A DNA stretch of 64,000 nt from Lepidodermella squamata (GCA_047495785.1 JBLDXI010000103.1:124001-188000); one strand, 5' to 3'. Counted from the first letter of the stretch, positions 22,609-33,726 are shown. Notes: a model not told the origin generated them from the sequence alone. Made by a program: numbers and translations.

Positions 22609-22945
22609 GATGATATTTGCCGAAGCTTATTTAGCAGCTTGTTCGCTATAGGCTAATACTGAAAAATTGATTATCGATTGGAGATGATCAACATCCCATT
22701 CTCCGGCCTATTTATTAAGGGTCTCATTTGGGATGAACTTTGTTATGCGTGCTAATTATTTGGCTGTAAGCTGCGTCTGGGGCAAATTGGCGCAACCATC
22801 CACAATCGGAATAACGGAACCAATTCAATTTGAATGATCCAGTTCCACAGCTTGTATTAGATTTCAAAACATGGCATATTATGTAATCAGCTGAATTTCG
22901 AATTCGAAGTAAAATCAGTCAATCCTAGCTTCGAAATGATCTTTC

Positions 22946-23687
22946 ATCTGATGTATAGTTATTTTGTATAGCATTAGCGTCGTTGAATAACTTCGTTGAA
23001 CGTCGTTGTTTACGTCAGTTCAAAATTGAAAGTGACATTTTGGAACTGACGTAAACAAGCCTAAATCCTAGTTATTCAACGACGCTAACGATATATCGAA
23101 GTTCGTCTTGTGGCTTGGAATTGAGTTTAAAATAAATTCATTCATCAAAATTCAAAATCGATATAAATCGATAGAACGAGCAAATGCACTAACGTCAAAA
23201 TTTTGCAGCAACCATGTGGAAATAACTGGAAATATCGCAGTCGTTACTAAAATTTCTAGAATTAAATTTTAATTTTCTTCAGTAGGTAATTTTGCTCGGA
23301 GCCCTTGGAAACTTAGCCCAGGAACTCGTGTGATTTAATCAATTCCCTTGGATATGTTTTTCAACAAATTGAGAGGAAGTTGACCGTAAAACGTAAAATT
23401 CGGCAGACAGGTTCACTGCTCGCCAAAAATACTAGAAAGCCCGTGCCCAGTTATCACTCCAAGTTGGCCTTTTTTGCCCATTTTGCAAGAATCAGCAACG
23501 GCACTTAAACGCCACATTTTAATTTATTATTTTACGCTGGAGGCATAATATCGATATCAACTTCGTCTTCATTACCAAATTTTGTTGAAAAATAACTCGG
23601 ATTTATCAATGTAGAATAATTTATTTCATCATAATTTTCAAATTCAGATTTTTCGATCTTAACAGAAAGGTTATTGCTCAGATGTTT
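22946..23687. other. Intergenic between copies 3 and 5
   Basis: Contains a complete 113-bp hairpin MITE (22,975-23,087) directly beyond the outer edge of the right arm. The rest is AT-rich without a supported gene. Confidence 0.5.
22975..23087. mobile_element. Complete hairpin MITE, 113 bp, TA-bounded
   Basis: TAGCGTCGTTGAATAAC at the left end is inverted as GTTATTCAACGACGCTA at the right end. An inner pair GTTTACGTCAGTTC/GGAACTGACGTAAAC makes almost the whole element one hairpin. The terminal TA dinucleotides fit a Tc1/mariner-type TA target duplication. A half copy lies at 20,525. Confidence 0.7.
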
Positions 23688-26600
23688 TCAAGTACGGATA
23701 ATGCCTTGGTTGCCCTGAGGCCGTTGCGGCCGGCCGCCTGGGGGCTCGGTTGGAGGCGCAGCCGGCGTCGTAGTCTCAGGTTGCGGCGGCGCCGCGCCAC
23801 GCGACGGAATCAACCCCTCCGCCTGCAGCAGTGCCAAATTGCCAGCAGCCAACGCAGCGACCTCGCCAGTCGTCAACGGCAGGTTGCAAATCAGCACGTT
23901 ATCGATATTGCCGACAAACGCGCCCAGCACTTGATCATCGCCGACGACGTACGGGCAGTGGGCGACTGCGGGCGGGCCGTTCAGGGTGTCGCTCGCCAAC
24001 AATACGCCGTTGACGTAGAGCTCGAGCACAGAGATTTGCTGGTCGTAGACAACGCAGGCTGACTGCCAGCCGTTTGCGACCGGGGCGTTGATCATCATGG
24101 CGGATTGGTTGGTGCGCACGTTGCCTTGCAGGTTGTTCGTGCCGTTGATGCCGGCGATGATTGTGTACAGCGTTGCAGCGGCGCTGTTGCTGTTCGACAA
24201 AATACCGCCGTTTGTGTTGCACGAGTACGGAGCAGTTGTGCCACAGCTAAGTTGACAAGAAATAGAATAAAATTACAGTAGGACGAATTTTCTCAATTTT
24301 TTGAATGTGACCAGTTGAATCGGTAATACAGCCCCATAAGCAGGGTGCGATCTTGGATCCCCGAGCTGCCAGGGATGGAAAATATTTTTTGCTGCATTTG
24401 CCAAGATGACTAGTCATTTCGGCTAATCACCGAGCTAAGCGAGAAAATTTTGGAGATTTTCCGCTAAAACACGCTCCAGAACCAGAACCTAAGTTCTGGG
24501 ACACGTTGTTTTAAAAAATCTCAATCTGTAGGTCAATTTTTAAATCAAATATTTTGTAGGACAAATTCGAACAAGTCGAGTTTGAACAAAGGACCTTTCC
24601 GAACTTTCAGATGAATAGCTCTGTGGAAACCAAAAATATAATGAAATCGTCAATTTAATAATTTGAAGTTTTTCTAAAATTTCTCGAAAATAATAAAAAA
24701 TTTGGAAATTTCAAGTTAGGTTTCCCAAACTATATCGTAATGCAATCGGTGTAATATTATTGAACTTGATAATTGCTCGGGAAGCTTCTCCTTTTTAAGA
24801 ATCAGATCAATCGCCGATCAGCCGATAGCAAGCCTGAAGCAGAAAAATTCTACAAATTCTGCAAAAGTTGTAGATCGGAATTTGCGATAGAAAATAGCCC
24901 ATGGAATTTCAAAGACATTGAAATAATGATTAATCGGTAGATGTCAGTATCACAAGTACCACTAATACGCTCTGGAATTTTTTTGAGTATTTATAGTTGA
25001 GATCTTACCGGAAAGAGAAGCACCATGAAGCGCCCTGGGGGTTGCTCAGCTGGAAGCTCTTCAAGCCCGGAATTTCCAGCCGGCCATCATTGACGAACAA
25101 CGACCCGCCAGGGCTATTCACCGTATTAGCCGGGTCGAACTGAGCGTTGCCGTAGGCGAAGGTCGACAGCTGGTTGATGGACTGATCGGCTAGGCTGGTG
25201 TCAAACGGCATCCAGAGCGAGCACTGGCGCCCTGAGGAGGCGACGACGTCGGGCGCCGGCGGCAGGACCACTGAACAAGCGCACTCGATTAGGCTGAAGG
25301 TGGTACCAGGGGCACAGGGCAGGTCGTAGTCGCCCAGGCGGAACGCGTCCGGGCGGTCTGGGTTGGCAACCAGGATGTTTCCGAAAGAATCAGTGCAAGC
25401 CGTAGCGTTGCTCGTTGGCGCTTGGGTGACCTAAATTTGAAACACGAAAAAAGGGAATTCATTTTTGTGACAAAATTTGATTGAAAATTTTGAAATTGAA
25501 TTTGAAAATTGAACTTGAAAATTGAATTTGAAAATTGAACTTGAAAATTGAAAATTAGAAATTGAAATTTCGATTTTGAATTTTAGGTACTAATTTTGAA
25601 ATTACAGGGTTTTTTATTTTCAATTCAATTAAAAGAACTTGTTGAAAATTTCAATTTTTCAATTTCAAGATTTTCAATTTTCAAATTTTCAAATTTTTCA
25701 TTCAATTAAAATATCGAAGGGAAGATTAATGAATTTTGAATTCAAATTAAATTTTTTTTTTATTTTTCAAATTGTAAAGAATTATAAGGCATGTTTTACC
25801 TGAGGTAAAGCGAGGCAGAAATCTCGGCACGACAAATCAGCGACGCAATCGCACGTATTGGGCTGATAGCGGTAGCCAGTCGGGCAACAGCGAGTTTCAT
25901 TGAAGGCGCAGGTGAAGAATTGGCGGCACGATTGGCCGGGGATTTGGTAGCACCCGACGGCGGCGATGGCCGGGGTTTCGCAGGGTGACGGCTGGCACCG
26001 CACCGGGCCCTCGACTTGGCACGCCAGGATCGATTCATCGAAAAATGTACCAGGCGGGCAGAATTTCAACGTTGCTGAAGCATTGTTAGCATCCAGATAT
26101 TGACACTGAAAAAAATTCAAAAATTCAAATTCAAAAAAATGAAAAAGAGGAAAATTGAAATTGGTCATCACATAAAAAAAATGGAATAGGTAATTATTTT
26201 TCGGCGGAATTTTCGAATTTTCAATTTTACGAAACTTGCGAGTCACTTTTCTAAGATGGCCTTGAAAATGGATTTCAAGAAAATACGCAATATCTTCAGT
26301 TGCTGAAATAAGTTCTAATTTTTGGATTAAAAATCTCGAACATTGAGAGGAAAAAATTAAAATCTTTTAAAATTTAAAAAATCAATTTAAAAATTCAATC
26401 TGCCAAAATTTTTCAAAGTTAAATTTAAACGAGAGTTTGGATGACCTTAGAAATTATGATTTTTTTGGAATATTTCTTACCTGAAAGTAGCTGTGGCAGT
26501 CGAGGGGATTGATGAACAAGTCCTTGACGTTGGTTCGCATCAAGCAGTCGAAGCAGTAGTCATTCGCGTTGAACCCAACGTCATTTATCGGGACAGGAAC

Positions 26601-26699
26601 AGGCAGACCGGCCGTGGTCGTTCGTGGCCGGCCAAGCGTGAAGCCAACCAAGCATGACGAAGCGACTAGAAAAACTGCTAAAGAAAATAAATTCTTCAT
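23688..26699 (-). CDS. Secreted chitin-binding protein, diverged copy 5 (4 exons)
   Basis: Exons 26699-26481, 26105-25800, 25430-25009 and 24246-23688 join in phase to 501 aa. The start at 26,699 gives the signal peptide MKNLFSLAVFLVASS; an ATG at 26,723 is less likely. The domains follow the family: two ChtBD2-like Cys clusters, the linker with DAFRLGDYDLPCAPGT, a ConA-like domain starting CSLWMPFDTSLADQS, and a shorter Pro/Thr tail. The last intron (24,247-25,008) sits at exactly the same site and phase as the single intron of copies 1-4. The other two introns (25,431-25,799 and 26,106-26,480) have no counterpart there. The exons are less GC-extreme than copies 1-4. This copy probably shows the ancestral gene structure. 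Confidence 0.85.
25480..25710. repeat. Low-complexity TTGAAAATTGAA repeats in intron
   Basis: In the middle intron of copy 5, GAAAATTGAATTT-like units repeat several times (about 25,485-25,560). Their complement, TTTTCAATTTTCAAATTT, follows at about 25,645-25,700, so the intron can fold back on itself. Confidence 0.55.
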
Positions 26700-27249
26700 T
26701 TTGAAAGTATCAAATGCGACCAATTTCGCAATTTTTATAAGATAAAAGCAAATTTTATGAGCTTTATATCAATTTTTGCGTCTAATTGGCTAAGGCTCAG
26801 CAGCAATTAGAGTCGAGAATTTCCATGGCGTAATAATTTTGAATGAAACTGTTGACATCGCCAAGTTCATATAAGGCATTATTTCGACTTTAAAAAATTA
26901 ATGAAAATCTGAATTAAATATGTTTGCTAAATTTTACACAATTTGAATAAAAATTTCTGAATTTTTTACGATTTTCCGATTGATTGAATTCATTTAAATT
27001 TTTTATTTATAGACGCCCGAGCAGCACCGCCTTGTCCATAACCAGTTCGCCGATGAATTCAAAATATATTATTCCACTCATCCGCTGGTAAATGAAAGCC
27101 TATACCATAAAATGAGCCCAAACAAAACACAGGAAATACATGAATAACAATTGAGCAACTCCTAAACACATCGTCGCGGCTATTTTGAGGCAGCAACTGG
27201 GACATTACATCTGAATTAACAGCTAAATATTTTCAGACAAATTTCAACT
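26700..27249. other. Divergent intergenic region
   Basis: Upstream of copy 5 (minus) and of the 27.25-kb gene (plus). TATA-like words occur on the minus strand (GATATAAAGC at 26,761-26,770). No gene is seen. Confidence 0.45.
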
Positions 27250-28629
27250 ATGGGTGGAACACATTTTCACTCGGTTTTCGTTCTTGTAATTTTTCTATTC
27301 GGCGCTGTGAATGTTTCGAATTCTTTACGAATAAGGCGAGAGCATTTCAGCCACTTCAATACCGATGACCGAGCTGCGGTGCCTGTGCAACCCATGTGGC
27401 CCTCAATGGGCGACGAGAATTTCCCATTTCCGTGCAATAATAGGGACGCCATGCCGAAACACATCGAGGAGGTGTTTCATCTAACGAGCGATCCGCGAAA
27501 TGGCGTTGTTTGCTGGCACAAGCAAAAGCTGAGCGCTGACCAGATCGAAGTCCGCCTGTACCAGACATACGCTGGCTATCGCATCATAGGCGAAGAACGT
27601 AAAATTTCGTTTTTAAATTTTCAAATATTCGTGAAACTGCGCTCCTGTGCGCTGATTGGTGCGGCATTAGTGCGTGCGCAATAATTGCGTCGCGCGCTCA
27701 TTGGCCAGATTCGAAACACCATTTATTGCGCGCGCACTAATGCCAGGTGAAAAATCCGCGCACACTGGGTTATCGTTTCACGCGTTTGTCAAAGGTCAAA
27801 TTTCGAATACCTTGGCGGTTTTCGTACCGAAATTGAGATCACAAAAGTTCTCATTGGATGAAATATTTTTTCATCTTTTTCATCTTTTTTCATCTTTTCA
27901 TTTGATGCGACCTGAAAATTTCGGACTTTAAAAACAAATTATCCTAATTTTGAATCCTTACTCCCTTACACGAGCCAATATTCGAGATATTAATTTTTTT
28001 ATTTGTTATTCACAGCGTTGGTGGCGTATTACAATCCGAGAACAGGTGCGTGGTGGCATACTGCTGGAAGCCGAGCTGTCGATATTGAAAATGACGCACG
28101 TCGGCTGATTAGCGCCTCTATACCGCCTCTTCAGCCCTCAATCGATGCATGTCGCGCCGCCTTGAACATTCCTCAAAACGTAAATAAGTTGCTAATTTAG
28201 AAAATTATGATGTAGCTGGACTGAAAATCATAACAGTTCTAAATTTCAAATTTTAAATAAATGTTTGCACTTCGAAAAAAGGAAAAATAATTGGTTATTT
28301 AGGTTATGGCAGGAATTTCCAATTTATTATATTTTAATTTTTTTGAAAAAGGATGAAGTTGAAATTGATGTCAGCCGGGCTATTCGCTTAGTTAGCCGTA
28401 ACGAGCATCAGTACAACGATGGAACGCCAATGTCGGCCATTTTCGCCGATATCGTCACGCTTCACCGGCGCGGTCGTCACATAGCCGGGCGTCAGTGCAC
28501 GTTCGATGCAACTCGAGGAAAGGTGATTTCATTTTAATTTCAATGACTAAAAATTACTCTTAAAATTGACATTTCGCCAATTTTTAGATGCTTCAATACC
28601 GGATTCAACCGCGTTCGATCGAGGAATAA
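27250..28629 (+). CDS. Unrecognised secreted protein, 4 exons
   Basis: Exons 27250-27598, 28016-28179, 28352-28522 and 28588-28629 join in phase to 241 aa. The signal peptide is strong (VFVLVIFLFGAV). The mature protein has four cysteines, in PFPCNNRD, GVVCWHK, DACRAALN and GRQCTFD. It also has a WWHT motif and a region of alternating basic and hydrophobic residues (DIVTLHRRGRHIAG). No domain is recognised. Four in-phase exons with normal splice sites and a signal peptide argue that it is real. It lies between chitin-binding copies 5 and 4, which may mean a shared matrix role, but that is only positional. The last exon codes for just 13 residues. The first intron contains a GC-rich hairpin. 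Confidence 0.65.
27663..27743. repeat. GC-rich inverted repeat in intron 1 of the 27.25-kb gene
   Basis: GGCATTAGTGCGTGCGCAATAA at the left is inverted as TTATTGCGCGCGCACTAATGCC at the right, with a 35-40-bp loop. A related word, ATTAGTGCGCGCGC, occurs in a polycystin-gene intron near 36,735. Confidence 0.6.
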
Positions 28630-28946
28630 CAGTTTAATACTGCATTATCGATTTACATTAAATTTGACTATAGTATTGTCTATAACAGATCCAGCTTTGA
28701 TTTGTTCCTGTTTTTAATCAAATAATAAAATTTAATTACGAAATAGCAAGATTTTGCAAATATAGGAAGAATTGGGTTATGCGAACAATCTGTTATTAGG
28801 GCTATGTGAGCGCGGACCAATTAGCCTGATAACGCATCAAGAAATGTGATTCTTGACTATAAAAGCGAAGAAATGAAACCGATAGAATCATCAACAGCTT
28901 AATAAGCATTTCTTCTCCATTTGATAATCAAGAAACGATTTCGATA
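28630..28946. other. Promoter region of chitin-binding copy 4
   Basis: Contains a CCAAT motif (about 28,818) and a good TATA box (28,857-28,865), listed separately. No gene is seen. Confidence 0.5.
28857..28865 (+). promoter_or_regulatory. TATA box of chitin-binding copy 4
   Basis: CTATAAAAG lies 82-90 bp upstream of the ATG, with a CCAAT motif about 40 bp further up. This is a classic strong core promoter and suits a highly expressed secreted protein. Confidence 0.6.
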
Positions 28947-30720
28947 ATGATCCGATCATCGATTGTAGTAGCTTTTGTGATCGCCGGTTGTCTTGATGCG
29001 GCGTTTGCCCGCGATCGCACTACAACGCGCCGCGCCCCGGTCGCTGGCCCACCTGCTCCGAACAATCCTAACCCTGCGCCTGGGTTCGACGCGAACACGT
29101 ACTGCTTCGACTGCCTGTCGCGCGCCGCGCAGAAGGACTTCTTCGCGAACCCGCTCGACTGCCACTCGTACTTCCAGTGCCTGTACCTGAACGAGACGAC
29201 GGCGACGGCCATCTTCCAGGTGTGCCAGCCGGGCACCTTCTGGGACGAAGCTCGCCTGACGTGCCGCGCCGAGGGCCCAGTGCCGTGCCAGCCTTCGCCG
29301 TGCTCGAACCCGACCATCGCCGCTGCCGGCTGCTACCAACTGCCCGGCCAAGGCTGCCGCCAGTACTTCACGTGTGGCGCCACCGGCCAGGAGACTGTCA
29401 ACTGCTGCCCGTCTGGCGAGCGCATCGACGTCGCAACTTGCACGTGCGTGCCGGACGAGACCTGCACCGGCTTCTGCCTCGCCCTGCCCCAGACCACGGC
29501 CGCCCCAGCGAGTCTGAACGCGAGCGCGTGCTCGGACGCCTTCGGCAACACCCTGGTGGCGCTGCCCGACCGCGAAGACGCGTTCCAACTCGGCGACTCG
29601 ACGCTGCCCTGCGCGCCCGGCACCGCCTTCAGCCTCGCCGAGTGCGCCTGCTCCGTCGTGCTGACGACGCCCGAGCCGCCGCTCACTGGCTCGAATGCCC
29701 GCCAGTGCGCCCTCTGGCTGCCTTTCGACACCTCCCTCGAGGACCAGTCCGTCAACCGCTTCCCGACCTTCGCCTACGGCAACGCCCAGCTCGACGTGAC
29801 CGCCTCGGCGACTGGCACCACTGGTGGCTCGCTGCAGGTCAACACCGGCCGCCTCGAGATCCCCGGCCTCAAGACGTTCGAGCTCGGCACAGGCGAGGGT
29901 GCTTCGTGGTGCTTCGAATACCGGTAAGACTATATTACATGACCGATGGACTCTACTAAAACTTTCGTTTACTTTTCAAAGTTGCAACGTCGCCGCCCCG
30001 TTCCAGTGCACGCAATCGGCCGGCGTGCTGTCGAACAACAACAACGCCGCGGCGACGCTGTACACGCTCATCGCCGGCGTCACGCCCACCGACAACGTGT
30101 TCGCGAGCCTGCGCTCCGACTCGGGCGCCTCCGCCAACCTCACCGCCCCGGCGCCGGCGACCAACGGCGGCTGGACGGCCGTCTGCGTCGTGTTCAACGC
30201 GACCGCGCAGCTCGCCGAGCTCTTCGTCAACGGCGCCCTCGTCGGCAGCGCGCCCGCCGCCGGCCCGCTCGCCCTCGCCCACTGCCCGTACGTCGTCGGC
30301 GACGACCAGGCCCTCGGCGCCTTCACCGGCAACATCGACAACGTCCTCGTCTGCAACACCGTGCTCACCGGCGAGGAAGTCGCCGCCCTGGCTCAAGGCA
30401 ACATTGGTGCGCTGCAGACGGCCGGTCTCATCCCGGGTGGCCAGCAGCCAGCCCAGCCGACCACTACTGCTGCGACCGAAGCTCCGCCGGCCGAAGAGAC
30501 CACCACTGCCCCTGTTCAAGGAGGTCGCACTACCCGCCGCCCCATCGCCCAACCGACTCGACGTGGCCCTATGACTCTGCCCACTCGATCTCCGCCCCAA
30601 GGTGGATCCCGCACTACCACTCGCCGCGCGCAAGCCGCCAATCCCACCACCCGCAACCCCCATGCTGGTCATGGCCCGCGTCCTCAGCCTGGCACCCAGG
30701 GTGTCGTCCGCGAGCATTAA
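28947..30720 (+). CDS. Secreted chitin-binding protein with ConA-like domain, copy 4 (longer tail)
   Basis: Exons 28947-29923 and 29982-30720 flank a 58-bp intron and give 571 aa. The signal peptide and short Pro linker (PAPNNPNPAP) resemble copy 1. The intron and the start of exon 2 match copy 3. From the QTAGLIPGGQQ region onward it diverges from the other three by silent changes, and then by a different, longer tail. That tail has repeated TRR motifs (GGSRTTTRRAQ) and ends GVVREH. ChtBD2-type and ConA-like domains are as in copy 1. The tail is again Thr/Pro/Arg-rich, so O-glycosylation is plausible. Confidence 0.88.
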
Positions 30721-31155
30721 TGTAAACTCGCAATATGAATACCGAGAACTTATGATAAACTAATTATGATCCATGATACTGTTGGTTCTTTTTAATTGAT
30801 AATTTATGAAGTATTCTTTCAAACTAAGTGATTTTCACCCATCGCTTTCCAGGTTCTTGAAATGAATAAATCTGAAATTCCAGAAGTTTTTTCGGACTTG
30901 TTTGGCCATCAAAAAATGGGGCATATAAATTTCCTCTGATGTCGTCGTAAAATTGATAATAACCCCCTGTACTATCTGGTGTATCCGCAGTGTAGTACAA
31001 TTTTTTTGAACACGAGTAGATAAAATAGCCGAGCCATTACTGCGTGCATTCATTTAGTTATGGGCGCAATAGCAAGATAAGAGAAATTTCAAAACATTTC
31101 TTTTTATTCAAGAGATAGTTACTCACCATTCTACCAAAATTGTTGCCAGAAATCA
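30721..31155. other. Intergenic, copy 4 to SLC10 gene
   Basis: AT-rich. The minus-strand frame at 30,835-31,053 has no support. Nothing else is seen. Confidence 0.45.
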
Positions 31156-33654
31156 ATGTCCTGGAAACTGGGTCAAACCAAGGCCTCGATTCTTTTGATT
31201 TTCATCGCGATTTTCATTGAATTCGCAGTAGCTGCCTCGAATTCTCATCATCTGGGAGCGAGAATAATTTGGACCGATGCCAATAACAACACGAATGCGT
31301 CTTGCGGCCTCAATAACATCGACATCATAGCCCCGGCCGAGGTCAAATATTCGGAGAATACGTTGAGCTTCTTCCGATTTCAATCCCATGTCATCAGTTA
31401 CGTTTTTATTGCTGATAATTCCTCGGATTCGAAGGGTGATGATCCGCCGCCTTGTGTCCGAGCTGCTTTCGAGATCAACGTCGATAAGGATAGGTGTAAA
31501 GGAATCCTACAATTCAAGGATGGCGATCCTTACTACAGGTAAATTACTAACTAAAAATATCTCAAAAAAGAAAAATTAAGAAATTTCCCAATAAATTGTT
31601 TAGGAAATGAAAATAAAAATTGATGAAATAATTTAATTGAATTTATCAAAAAATCCCTAATGCTTGGAAAATTTCATAATTTCAGGATTTCCAAACATTT
31701 TAAAAATTATATTTTTTTCTGTTAATTTCAGATATTTTGAGCTAAATGCAGTGAATACAACGTATAACGTTACCATTGAAGCTCTTCAAATCGGTTCCTG
31801 CCTTCTCGATGCCAATATAACAGGTGAGGACGGCGATGGTGATATTGAAATTATCACCGAACGGGACGTGCTAATTCACGTCTTGAGAAAACCAACCGTG
31901 CTCGATCAGCTGTTTCAACTGCTAATGATGACGCTGATTATTTTCGGCAATGTCGCTATGGGCCTGAAAACGGATATTCGAGTGGTTATTGACACACTGA
32001 AACGGCCTGTTGGACCGGCTATTGCACTTGGAATTCAATTCGCCATACAGCCAGCGGTAAATTTAAGAAAAAATCATCCATGCGTGACCTGAATAGTTAT
32101 TCGCTTAAAACATTAAGTCATGCTAAAAAAATGAAAAATTGAAAAGGGACATTTCTTAAAAAGACATAGTATAAATTAAAAAAAAATTATATTTATCGAA
32201 AAATTCTCGAGGGCAAATAAGGCTTATAAATTAAAAACTTTGAGTCCCCAAAATACAAAAAATTCAAGGAAAATTAGGAATATTAAAAATATTGGAAGCA
32301 TTGCAAGAGACATTCATTTTTAGAGTTCATGAACTTTAAATTTCTGTAATTTTTTTGTGAATTATTTATTAATTAGGTCATATCTCAGATTAATCCCTAA
32401 ATGTGTCCCATTTTATTTCCCAATTAGAATTTTTTGCAGAATCGTGGCATTTTCTTTGATTTATCTAAACATTTTTTAATTAACTTATTAACTTTTTTCT
32501 GAATTACCTATTTTTGCAAAAATTAAAAAATTTTGACTATTTGAATTTTCTTTGATTTATTTTTTGAATTATTCGAATTTAATTTCTGAATTTTTCAAAC
32601 ATGTTTTAATTTTTTTAATTTTTTACAGATAGCTTTCGGCCTCATCAAAGCGCTGTCAATTTACCCTGAAATTGTCGCATTCGGCTTTTTCGTCGTCGGC
32701 TGCTCGCCGAGTGGAACCGCCTCAAATTTCCACACATTCCTACTCGGCGGCGACGTATCAATGGCAGTTGCAGTCACCCTGTGCTCAACCGTCCTATCAC
32801 TCGGCTTCTACCCACTTTGGATCTACACATTAGGCCGGTACATATTAGCCGACTCGCCTAACCAGGCCGAAATACCCTTCGAAAACATCATCATGACCCT
32901 GATGGAAGTTGTCGTACCAGTTTTCATCGGAATTATTTTAAAAGCCGTTAAACCGAAATTAGCCGCGTTTTTGTTGAAATGGTTCGTCCAGCCGTTTCTA
33001 GCCCTTGTCATCCTGTACTTACTAACCGCTGGAATCTACTCAAATTTCTACCTATTCGAAGTTGTTTCATGGCAAGTCATCTTCGCCGGTTGTGCCTTAC
33101 CATATTTCGGGTTTTTCCTCGGTTTCATCGCCGCGACTCTACTGAAACTACCCAAAGACAGCCGGATTGCTGTTATGGTCGAAGCTGGTCTTCAAAATTG
33201 CTACATCCCCGTTTTCATGCTTCGGGCGACCTTCGAAAAACCTGATTCAGACCTTGCCGCAGTCGGCCCGATCGGGTCGCTGCTTCTAGGCCCAGTTCCG
33301 TTCTACTTCATCGAAGTTTTCCTGTTATTTCGATCAATCTACCGAAAACGGCCCCGCTTCCAGAAATTTGTCGATAAAATTTGCTGCTGCTGTTGCCCGG
33401 CAGCCGTGCTGCGTTGTTGTTGCCCGCCAGCTGACGACGAGCCAGATGATGAAGTTCCGATTGTGATAGACGATGAGGGCAACACTGATGAGGTGTCGAT
33501 GAAAATCGACCCGATCGGTGCGAAGATTCAGGCCAGCTTCCGCTCGACTGTCAACTACGAGGCGTTCGATCAAAATCGACGCCGCTCGCAGTCGGCGCGG
33601 CCCCGCCCGCCTGACGAGCGGACGAAAGTTCTGTTTGCCAGCATTGGGGAGTGA
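31156..33654 (+). CDS. SLC10-type sodium/bile-acid-like cotransporter
   Basis: Exons 31156-31538, 31732-32056 and 32629-33654 join in phase to 577 aa. A signal peptide (about 1-26) and an extracellular N-terminal domain of about 190 residues with N-glycosylation sites precede the transporter core. The core shows the family hallmark GCSPSGTASN, followed by a CSTVLSLGFYPLW helix that corresponds to the TM5 region of SLC10 members. Eight to nine hydrophobic helices continue to about residue 495. The cytosolic tail has dense Cys runs (CCCCCPAAVLRCCCPP), likely palmitoylated, then an acidic stretch and a basic end. A large extracellular N domain is known in the SLC10A3 (P3) branch, so bile-acid transport should not be assumed. 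AATAAA lies at 33,721-33,726. Confidence 0.85.
32057..32628 (+). other. Long AT-rich intron of the SLC10 gene
   Basis: A 572-bp GT-AG intron, ten times the local norm. It is composed of A/T runs, and no element or frame is seen. Confidence 0.6.
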
Positions 33655-33720
33655 AATCAACATCATCAACTACTGTATATATGGCTAATTTATTATGCTT
33701 ATAATCAACGATTTGTTTTG

Positions 33721-33726
33721 AATAAA
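33721..33726 (+). terminator. Poly(A) signal of the SLC10 gene
   Basis: AATAAA lies 67 bp after the stop codon. The next gene starts only about 180 bp further on. Confidence 0.5.

Larger units (their letters stand above)
20606..22945. repeat. Right arm of 2.3-kb inverted duplication
   Basis: Reverse-complement partner of 15,905-18,251, carrying chitin-binding copy 3 with its upstream and downstream DNA. AATAAA on the minus strand lies at 20,774-20,779. The spacer between arms is about 2.35 kb, so the whole palindrome spans about 7 kb. Confidence 0.85.

Noticed and set aside
25480-25710. CRISPR-like or satellite array
   Set aside because: Units are short, irregular A/T words without spacers, inside an intron.
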